DNA of 64,000 bases from Catellatospora bangladeshensis (GTDB lineage Bacteria; Actinomycetota; Actinomycetes; Mycobacteriales; Micromonosporaceae), in assembly GCF_016862575.1 (NCBI RefSeq), contig NZ_BONF01000030.1:62001-126000 (forward strand), written 5' to 3'. The position numbers and the translations under genes are program-made. Positions 58,079 to 64,000 of this stretch are shown one piece after another. The notes beneath the pieces are model-generated. The model saw only the letters and a program-made list of their open reading frames with translations, made no database searches and was not told where the DNA came from. The stretch's first letter is position 1. Each line of letters starts with the position of its first letter.

Positions 58079-58106
58079 TTGACGCTTGAAGATCTCTATG
58101 TAGAAT
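58079..58106 (+). promoter_or_regulatory. promoter of the methyltransferase-like gene, probable leaderless transcript
   Basis: TTGACG (58079-58084) and TAGAAT (58101-58106) with 16-nt spacing. Transcription would begin near 58113, at the ATG at 58114, giving a leaderless mRNA, and the ATG at 58105 would lie inside the -10 box. Confidence 0.6.
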
Positions 58107-58113
58107 GATCCGA

Positions 58114-58638
58114 ATGCGGAAAGCGAAGGCGGTCCTCGGTAGCCTGGTGTTTCTCTGTGTCGCTCCGGGGACGGTGGTCGGTCTGCTGCCGTGGTGGATC
58201 AGCCACTGGCGACCGGGCCCGGCTGTGCCGGCTCAGGGCCTGCTCACCGCGGTGGGCTGGGTCCTCATCGTCGTCGGCGTGGCTACCCTACTGCACTCCT
58301 TCCTGCGCTTCATCGTCGAAGGGCTCGGCACGCCGGCCCCGGTCGCCGAGACCGAGCACCTGGTCGTCGGCGGGCTCTACCGCTTCGTCCGCAACCCGAT
58401 GTACGTCGCGGTGGACATGGCCATCCTGGGCCAGGCGGCCGTGCTGCGCAGCACCTCGCTGCTGGTCTACTGGGTCGTTGTGTCGCTGGGCCAGGCGGCG
58501 TTCGTGCACTTCTACGAGGAGCCCCGGCTGCTCGCGCGCTACGGCGAGTCGTACGCGGAGTACCGGCGCCAGGTGCCGGCCTGGTTCCCGCGGTGGGGCC
58601 GCCGCGAGCGGTCGGCGGCCGACGAGAGCGCGAGCTGA
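58114..58638 (+). CDS. membrane methyltransferase-like protein (ICMT/PEMT family)
   Basis: 174 aa with about four membrane helices. The family mark GLYRFVRNPMYVAVDM near 95 and the C-terminal HFYEEPRLLARYGESYAEYRRQVPAWFPRW near 130 match isoprenylcysteine carboxyl- and phospholipid-methyltransferases (SAM site RNP...EEP). Bacterial members often have unknown substrates. The ATG at 58114 fits the promoter. It is adjacent to and divergent from a TetR gene. Confidence 0.85.
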   Translation: MRKAKAVLGSLVFLCVAPGTVVGLLPWWISHWRPGPAVPAQGLLTAVGWVLIVVGVATLLHSFLRFIVEGLGTPAPVAETEHLVVGGLYRFVRNPMYVAVDMAILGQAAVLRSTSLLVYWVVVSLGQAAFVHFYEEPRLLARYGESYAEYRRQVPAWFPRWGRRERSAADESAS

Positions 58639-58640
58639 GC

Positions 58641-59111
58641 TCATAGCAGGTCGGTGGCGCACGAGGAGACCGGCCGCAGCCGGGCCAGCGGCAGCTCGGA
58701 ACGGGTGAACGCGGCGCGGGTGGTCACCGTCATCTCGGCCGGGGTGCCCTCGATCGTGATGGACAGCTCGCCGCGCGCGTCGTCCTCGCCGCCCGGCATG
58801 CCCCAGATGGTGACCGTGCGCTGCGAGACGCCCTCGGGCAGGTCGAAGCGCACCATCCGGACGTCCGGCCGGGTCCGGTCGCTGCGCCCGCCCAGCGTGG
58901 TCAGCTCCATGGACGCGTCGCCCTGCCCGCCCCCGCCGCCGGTCTGCACGTACGTGAGCACGCCGCCGGTGCCGAGGTAGGAGATCTGCAGGGTCAGCGC
59001 GTGCCATACGTGCTGCGCTCCCAGCGGGAGCATGCTCGCGGTGACGAGCAGGCCGTCGGGCTCGAAGTGGACGATGCTGGCTCCGTTGCAGGACAGGCGG
59101 ACCGCGTTCAT
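58641..59111 (-). CDS. hypothetical protein
   Basis: 156 aa, no signal or membrane helix; beta-rich with a Gly-rich loop (TGGGGGQGD) and a C-terminal Cys. I do not recognise it. Two palindromes in its upstream region (59128-59141 and 59165-59183) suggest specific control. It converges with the methyltransferase-like gene, ending 3 nt apart. Confidence 0.65.
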   Translation of the reverse strand: MNAVRLSCNGASIVHFEPDGLLVTASMLPLGAQHVWHALTLQISYLGTGGVLTYVQTGGGGGQGDASMELTTLGGRSDRTRPDVRMVRFDLPEGVSQRTVTIWGMPGGEDDARGELSITIEGTPAEMTVTTRAAFTRSELPLARLRPVSSCATDLL

Positions 59112-59127
59112 GGTTGAGGGGACCCTT

Positions 59128-59183
59128 CCATCGATCGATGGCCGTAGCTCGACCCGTTACACAGTAGGTCCATTTAAGACCTA
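59128..59183 (-). promoter_or_regulatory. two palindromic candidate operators
   Basis: CCATCGATCGATGG (59128-59141) is a perfect 14-bp palindrome. TAGGTC/GACCTA (59165-59170, 59178-59183) has a 7-nt AT-rich spacer. Both are 17-75 nt upstream of the start at 59111. The remaining gap to 59281 holds a bulged GGGAAGGCAC/GTGCCTCCC hairpin near 59231-59270. Confidence 0.5.
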
Positions 59184-59281
59184 CGCGGGATGTCCGATCG
59201 GCCAAAGAGCGGATATGCGACGGTCGCCGGGGAAGGCACCCATAGGGGGCAACCAGGAGTGCCTCCCCGGCGTACCGGGCC

Positions 59282-60730
59282 TCAGCCCTTGACTCCGGCC
59301 AGCTCCGGCGCGGGGGCCGTGCTCTGCTCGCCGGCGCCGTGCCCGTGACCATGCCCCTGGGGGCGCGAACGCGGGATGAAGATGGCCACCAGCAGGCCGA
59401 TCGCCAGGGCGACCGCGGCGACCTTGTGCGCCGCGACCAGGCCGTCGACGAACGACTGCGGGCTGCTGAAGCCGCCGTACTCGGCGAACATCACGCCCGC
59501 GACCGCCACGCCGAGCACCGTGCCGACCTGGCGCACCGCGTTGGTGACGCCGGAGGCGACACCGTCGAGGTTCGCCGGCGCGAAGTTGATCGCCAGCGCG
59601 GCCACGGCCGGCATGAACAGGCCCAGGCCGAAGCCGGCCAGGATGAACGGCGGCACCAGGTCGCCGTAGGGCAGGTCCGGCGTCGCGATGAGGCCGATCC
59701 AGCCGATGCCGGACGACAGCAGCGCGAGGCCGAGCACGACCAGCGGCTTGCCGCCGATCTTGTCGCTGAGCCGGCCCGACAGCGGGGCGGCGATCAGCGG
59801 CATCGCGGTCATCGGCAGGGTGCGCACCCCGGCCTCCAGCGGCGAGTACCCCATGATGGTCTGCAGGTACTGCGCGCCGAGGAAGACGGCCGCGAACGCG
59901 CCGAACGGCATGATCATGGCGATCACCGTGGTCAGCGTGAACCCGCGGCTGCGGAACAGGCTCGGCAGCACCATCGGCGCCGCCGCGTACCGCTCCCAGA
60001 CGGCGAAGGCGAGCACCAGCACGCCGCCGCCGATCAGGCCGGTCAGGATGGTCGGGTCGTCCCAGCCCAGCTCCGCGCCGCGGATGAGGCCGTACACCAC
60101 GCCGAACAGGCCGACCGTGATGAGCAGCGTGCCCAGCGGGTCGAGGCGGCCCGCGCCGCCCCGGCTCTCCCGCACCAGCGGCATGATCAGCAGCAGCAGC
60201 ACGCCGATCGGCACGTTGATCCAGAAGATCCACTGCCAGGACAGCGCCTCGGTGATGGAGCCGCCGACGACCGGGCCGAGCGCGATGCCCAGACCCACCA
60301 TCGCGCCCCACAGGCCGAACGCGTGCCCGCGCTTCTCCGCCGGCACGACGCTGGCCAGCAGCGTCATGGTCAGCGGCATGATGATCGCGGCGCCGAAGCC
60401 CTGCAGCGCGCGCGAGCCGGCCAGCGTGCCGAGGTTCGGCGCGGCGGCGGCGAGGGCGGAGGCCCCGGTGAAGATGACCAGGCCCAGCCCGAGCAGCAGG
60501 CGGCGGCCGAACCGGTCGCCCAGTGCCGCGCCGACCAGCAGGAACACGGCGAACGTCAGCGTGTACGAGTTGACGATCCATTCCAGGCCGGAGATGCCGA
60601 CGTTCAGGTGACGCTGCATCTCCGGGAGCGCGGTCGTCACCACCAGCGTGTCGACGGCCACCATGAAGACGCCGACGAGTGCCGCAACCCAGGTCCAGGC
60701 GGTACTGGGTTGCCTCCTTCCAGTTTCCAC
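59282..60730 (-). CDS. MFS drug-efflux transporter (DHA2, 14-helix type)
   Basis: 482 aa with about 14 membrane helices, typical of EmrB/QacA. FMVAVDTLVVTTALP near residue 22 (motif D1), LGDRFGRRLLL near 70 (motif A) and GLGIALGPVVGGSITEALSWQWIFWINVPIG near 150 (motif C). It exports small organic molecules by proton antiport. GTG start; GGGAG lies 8 nt upstream. The TetR gene upstream on the same strand very likely controls it. It could be the exporter or resistance pump for the cluster. Confidence 0.92.
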   Translation of the reverse strand: METGRRQPSTAWTWVAALVGVFMVAVDTLVVTTALPEMQRHLNVGISGLEWIVNSYTLTFAVFLLVGAALGDRFGRRLLLGLGLVIFTGASALAAAAPNLGTLAGSRALQGFGAAIIMPLTMTLLASVVPAEKRGHAFGLWGAMVGLGIALGPVVGGSITEALSWQWIFWINVPIGVLLLLIMPLVRESRGGAGRLDPLGTLLITVGLFGVVYGLIRGAELGWDDPTILTGLIGGGVLVLAFAVWERYAAAPMVLPSLFRSRGFTLTTVIAMIMPFGAFAAVFLGAQYLQTIMGYSPLEAGVRTLPMTAMPLIAAPLSGRLSDKIGGKPLVVLGLALLSSGIGWIGLIATPDLPYGDLVPPFILAGFGLGLFMPAVAALAINFAPANLDGVASGVTNAVRQVGTVLGVAVAGVMFAEYGGFSSPQSFVDGLVAAHKVAAVALAIGLLVAIFIPRSRPQGHGHGHGAGEQSTAPAPELAGVKG

Positions 60731-60855
60731 GTGACTACTCCCATCGGTCCGTGGCGATGGCTTCGACCGAAGTCATCGAGTGACGAAATCATCGTACGTT
60801 CAATTAGGCCGGTCGGTCCAGCGTGATCCATGCCAAAGGGTCGATATGGCGTGGC
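60731..60855 (-). promoter_or_regulatory. control region of the MFS gene
   Basis: The 125-bp gap contains CTTCGACCGAAG (60761-60772, CTTCG/CGAAG arms) and a direct repeat CGATGA on the minus strand, plus TTGAAC that could be a -35. These are candidate TetR sites. Confidence 0.4.
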
Positions 60856-61503
60856 TCACCCCGGTCTGCGCAGCCGGGCGACCGGTCCGGCCAGGTACAT
60901 CTCGGTCACCGGTCCCGCCGCGGCGGCCGCCCGCTCCACCGGCAGGCTCGCCAGCGGCTCGGAGCGCAGCACGTACCGGACGATCGCCAGGCCGATGAGC
61001 TGCGTGCCGATCAGCGCGGCGCGCTCGGCGGCCCGGTCCGCGCCCGCCCCGGCCAGCGCCGCCGTCAGGTGCTGGTCCAGGCAGTCCCGCATCAGCCCCG
61101 CCGCGACGGGGCTGGACGGCACCGAGCGCAGCACGGCCAGCAGGCGGGGCCGCACCTCCGGCAGCTCCCAGTGCGCGAGGAACAGCGCGACCAGGGACCC
61201 TCCCGCCCCCGCCAGCGGCTCGTGGAGCAGCTCGGCCAGGCCGGGCGGCACCGCCGCGCCGTCCACCGCGGCGGTGAACAGCCCCTCCTTCGACCGGTAG
61301 AAGTGGTGCACCAGGGCGGCGTCGACGTCGGCACGGGCCGCGATGCCCCGCACCGTCACCGAGTCCAGCCCGGACTCCGCGAACATGGCGAGCGCGGTGT
61401 CCAGGATGCGGTCGGCGGTGTGGTGCGCGCCGGGACGCCGGCCCGGCCGCCGCCAGCCCGGGGCGACCGGCAGGTCGGACACGGCCTGCCCCTGTGCGCT
61501 CAC
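60856..61503 (-). CDS. TetR family transcriptional regulator
   Basis: 215 aa, GTG start overlapping the stop of the RibF-like gene. HTH near 31-75 (TALAMFAESGLDSVTVRGIAARADVDAALVHHFYRSKEGLF). The C-terminal half resembles the TetR at 57435 (FLAHWELPEV..., GTQLIGLAIVRYVLRSEPLASL), pointing to duplication within the region. Likely represses the MFS gene downstream and possibly its own operon. Confidence 0.9.
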   Translation of the reverse strand: MSAQGQAVSDLPVAPGWRRPGRRPGAHHTADRILDTALAMFAESGLDSVTVRGIAARADVDAALVHHFYRSKEGLFTAAVDGAAVPPGLAELLHEPLAGAGGSLVALFLAHWELPEVRPRLLAVLRSVPSSPVAAGLMRDCLDQHLTAALAGAGADRAAERAALIGTQLIGLAIVRYVLRSEPLASLPVERAAAAAGPVTEMYLAGPVARLRRPG

Positions 61504-62381
61504 GGCAGGATCCCGGCCGGCCGCAGCGAGCCGGCCGCGGGCGCGGCGATGCGGGCCAGCAGGTCCAGCGCCACCTCGCCCGCCGCGGCCAGGCCCGCGC
61601 CCTCGTCGGATACCTCGACCTGCACCTCGCCGGGCTCGCCCGCGTCCGGCCGCACCAGGATCCGGGCGGGCAGCGCGACGTCGTCGAGGTGCAGCGTGCC
61701 GCGGTAGGTGCCGGGCGTGGGCAGCGCCGCGTACGGCGCCACCCGCACCGTGAACCGTCCCCGGCCCGCCGACGGGTGTCCGGCCCGGCCGGCCACCCCG
61801 GTCACCCGGTGCGGCCGGCCCAGCACCTCACGGGCGCCGGTCAGATCGCCGGCCGCGATCAGGCCGCGGGCCAGCGTCGAGGAGTACGCCGCACCGGCGT
61901 ACCCGCCGGCTGCCTGCAACTCCAGCACCTCGACCGAGAAGCCGTGGATGATGCCCATGGCCGCCAGGTCGTCGACCCCGCCCGCCGCGAAGCGGCCGAA
62001 CCGGAAGTCGGCCCCCTCCACGACGAGGCTCGCGTTCAGGCCGTCGACCAGCACCGACTGCACGAAGTCGCCCGGCGCCAGCGCCGCGAAGCGCTCCGTG
62101 AACGGCTGGGTGACCAGGTAGTCCACGCCCAGCCCGGCGATCAGGCGGGCCCGTTCCGCCGGGGTGGTGAGCTGCGCGGGCGCCTGGTCGGCACGGACCA
62201 CCGCGCGCGGGTGCCGGTCGAAGGTGTACACCACGACCGGCAGGCCCAGGCTGCGGCCGCGGGCCACGGCCAGGCGGAGCACCGCCTGGTGGCCGCGGTG
62301 CACGCCGTCGAACGAGCCGATCGTGACCACGCAGCCCGTCCAGCCCTCCGGCGGCCGCGCCGCCGACTGCCAGTGCTCCAT
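61500..62381 (-). CDS. RibF-like FAD synthetase, riboflavin-kinase domain degenerate
   Basis: 293 aa. The N-terminal FMN adenylyltransferase domain is intact: VTIGSFDGVHRGHQAVL near 18 (G-x-F-D-G-x-H-x-G-H), VEGADFRFGRFAAGG near 120, and a YSSTLARGLIAAGDL segment near 165 (S-S-T region). The C-terminal half lacks the riboflavin-kinase marks (no PTAN, no E-x-H-x-x-D-F), reading GRAGHPSAGRGR instead. It is probably a secondary FAD synthetase supplying FAD for the neighbouring flavoenzymes. Located between an FAD monooxygenase and a TetR gene in one operon. Confidence 0.8.
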   Translation of the reverse strand: MEHWQSAARPPEGWTGCVVTIGSFDGVHRGHQAVLRLAVARGRSLGLPVVVYTFDRHPRAVVRADQAPAQLTTPAERARLIAGLGVDYLVTQPFTERFAALAPGDFVQSVLVDGLNASLVVEGADFRFGRFAAGGVDDLAAMGIIHGFSVEVLELQAAGGYAGAAYSSTLARGLIAAGDLTGAREVLGRPHRVTGVAGRAGHPSAGRGRFTVRVAPYAALPTPGTYRGTLHLDDVALPARILVRPDAGEPGEVQVEVSDEGAGLAAAGEVALDLLARIAAPAAGSLRPAGILP

Positions 62382-62387
62382 GGCCGC

Positions 62388-63980
62388 TCACCGCTCCGGG
62401 ACGGTGATCGCGAGATCCGCTTCGAGCACCGCGGACGGCGCCTCCGCCGGGAAGTCGTGCGGCCAGCCCTCGGGCACCCGCCGCCCCGGGTACGGCGTGC
62501 CGCACCAGGTGGTGATCGCGGCGGCGGTCTCGGCCGCCCGGTCCTCGTCGTCCACGGTCGTCGTCGACCACGCCACGTGGCCGTCGGGCCGGATCAGCAC
62601 CGCGGTCGCCGCGCCCCAGGGGCCGGGCGCGACGAGGCGGCCCGCCACCGGCGTCACCAGCTCGCCCCAGTCGGCGGTGTCGGCCGGCTCGGTGCCGCGC
62701 AGTTCCAGGTGCACGAAGGTGCCGTTGCGCAGCAGCTCGTGCACCTGCACCGGGATGCCGCCGATGGTGTGCAGGGTCAGGCCCGGTGTCCGGGTGCCGG
62801 CCAGCGGGCCCTCCCCGGGCCCGTCGACGTAGCTGTTGCTCAGACCCGCGATGCGCGCGGCGACCGCCCGCTGCATCCGCGGGCTGCGCAGCACACCGCC
62901 GGTGACGAGCTGGCGCATGCCGCGCACCCGCGACGACGCGCTGGTGACCATCTGCGTGGCGCGCTCGGTCATCCGGATGGTGGCCGCCGCGACCGGCCGC
63001 CGCTCGACCTCGTACGAGTCCAGCAGGCCGGGCGGCGCCCAGCCGGCGATCTCGGCGGCCAGCTTCCAGCCCAGGTTGAACGCGTCGTGGATGCCGAGGT
63101 TCATGCCCTGGCCGCCGAGCGGCGAGTGCAGGTGCGCGGCGTCCCCGGCGATCAGCACCCGGCCCACCCGGTAGCGGTCGGCCAGCCGCTCGTGCACCTT
63201 GAACCGGGCCAGCCAGCGAGGCGAGTGCAGGCCCGCGTCGTAGCCGACGATGCGCGCGAACGTCTGCTGCAGCACCTCCATGGTCAGCGGCTCGTCGCTC
63301 CACGGCTGCGACCGGTCCAGGCAGGCCAGCCGGTACCACCCGTCGCCGTAGGCGATGCTGACGCCGACGGCGCCCGCGGCGGGCGTCAGCCGGACCTTCT
63401 CCAGCGGCGCCTTGGCCAGCCGCACGTCGGCCAGCATCGCCGCGTACTGGTGGGTGCTGCCGCCGAAGTCGATGCCGAGCTGCTCGCGCACCACGCTGTG
63501 CGAGCCGTCGCAGCCCACCAGGTACGCGCAGCGCTCCTGCCGCTGCACGCCGTCGGTGCGCAGGGTGACGGTCACCCCGGTCTCGTCCTGGGCGAACTCG
63601 ACCACCTCGGTGCGCCGGACGATCTCGACCCCCAGCTCGCGGGCGCGGGTCTCCAGGATCTCCTCGATCACGCTCTGCGGGATGACGTTGAGGTACGCGT
63701 ACCGCGACGGCAGCGCGGACAGCTCGACCGAGCCGCCGGTGCTCAGCGTGATCCGGTCGGCCGGGTTGCCGAACTCGGCGAAGGTCTCGGCCAGGCCCCG
63801 CGAGTCGAACAGCTCCATGCTGCCCGGGTAGAGGCCCATGGCCCGCGACTCCTTGGTGCGCCAGGCCCGCCGCTCGATCACACGCGTGGGCACCCCGGAC
63901 AGGGCCAGCTCGCACGCGAGCGTCAGGCCGACCGGTCCCGCGCCGACGATGATGACCTGCTGTGACAGTCCGTTGGACAT
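62388..63980 (-). CDS. FAD-dependent aromatic monooxygenase (group A, PheA/TfdB family)
   Basis: 530 aa. VIIVGAGPVGLTLACELALSG near 10 (GxGxxG), CDGSHSVVR near 159 (DG motif), GRVLIAGDAAHLHSPLGGQGMNLGIHDAFNLGWKLA near 283 (GD motif), and a thioredoxin-like C-terminal domain that often follows. Such enzymes hydroxylate aromatic rings or modify antibiotics in NAD(P)H-dependent reactions. GGAGGTCGAG precedes the ATG. First gene of the operon with the RibF-like and TetR genes; likely a tailoring or resistance enzyme. Confidence 0.9.
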   Translation of the reverse strand: MSNGLSQQVIIVGAGPVGLTLACELALSGVPTRVIERRAWRTKESRAMGLYPGSMELFDSRGLAETFAEFGNPADRITLSTGGSVELSALPSRYAYLNVIPQSVIEEILETRARELGVEIVRRTEVVEFAQDETGVTVTLRTDGVQRQERCAYLVGCDGSHSVVREQLGIDFGGSTHQYAAMLADVRLAKAPLEKVRLTPAAGAVGVSIAYGDGWYRLACLDRSQPWSDEPLTMEVLQQTFARIVGYDAGLHSPRWLARFKVHERLADRYRVGRVLIAGDAAHLHSPLGGQGMNLGIHDAFNLGWKLAAEIAGWAPPGLLDSYEVERRPVAAATIRMTERATQMVTSASSRVRGMRQLVTGGVLRSPRMQRAVAARIAGLSNSYVDGPGEGPLAGTRTPGLTLHTIGGIPVQVHELLRNGTFVHLELRGTEPADTADWGELVTPVAGRLVAPGPWGAATAVLIRPDGHVAWSTTTVDDEDRAAETAAAITTWCGTPYPGRRVPEGWPHDFPAEAPSAVLEADLAITVPER

Positions 63981-64000
63981 CTCGACCTCCGTAGCCGTTC

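Overview
The window is high-GC DNA with dense coding, 4-nt start/stop overlaps, GTG starts and AGGAGG-type ribosome sites. Together with secreted GH74 xyloglucanases, TetR-rich regulation and a trnE-trnD-trnF cluster, this points to a filamentous actinomycete. A Micromonosporaceae-like genus is my guess, partly because of the AAGAAGGGCACCTT-type intergenic hairpin. No rRNA, CRISPR array, transposase or integrase was seen.

Layout. (1) 1-7.7 kb, minus strand: a TetR regulator and an FtsX/MacB-type ABC export operon with two large permeases and two ATPases, the last cut by the window edge. (2) 7.7-16.4 kb: housekeeping and accessory genes, including a PrsW-type membrane protease, an acidic calcium-loop peptide, an orphan amino-acid-type binding lipoprotein, three tRNAs, a polysaccharide deacetylase, and an idi-crtI pair of isoprenoid/carotenoid genes. 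(3) 16.5-24.8 kb: two tandem GH74 xyloglucanases (one with a CBM2), a small membrane protein, a compact LuxR-type regulator and a PP2C phosphatase. (4) 25-30.3 kb: a teichoic-acid-like operon made of a Bcs1-like CDP-ribitol synthase, a TagF-like polymerase and a GT-C-like membrane protein. (5) 30.4-35.7 kb: a tandem set of three related secreted-type proteins of unknown function (one truncated) and a secreted trypsin-like protease with repeats.

(6) 35.7-56.6 kb is the most interesting part and looks like a biosynthetic gene cluster. Three flavin-dependent-halogenase-like genes run left. From a shared divergent promoter region, a ten-gene operon runs right: stand-alone adenylation enzyme, PCP, FAD amine oxidase, ACP, KAS-II-type ketosynthase, alpha/beta hydrolase, thioester-reductase/HAD fusion, Zn alcohol dehydrogenase, a LarA-like nickel-pincer enzyme and a PlsC-like acyltransferase. 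Beside it lie larE, larB and larC, which make the nickel-pincer nucleotide cofactor, so the window carries both a LarA-like enzyme and most of its cofactor pathway. A plausible reading is that an amino acid is activated onto the PCP, oxidised and possibly halogenated, extended by KS/ACP chemistry, released reductively, and then modified by the dehydrogenase, LarA-like and acyltransferase enzymes. The product is unknown to me.

(7) 56-64 kb: a MaoC-like hydratase, three TetR regulators, an ICMT/PEMT-like methyltransferase, an MFS exporter, a RibF-like FAD synthetase that appears to have lost its kinase domain, and an aromatic-ring-type FAD monooxygenase. These may be tailoring, supply and export functions of the same cluster or an adjoining one.
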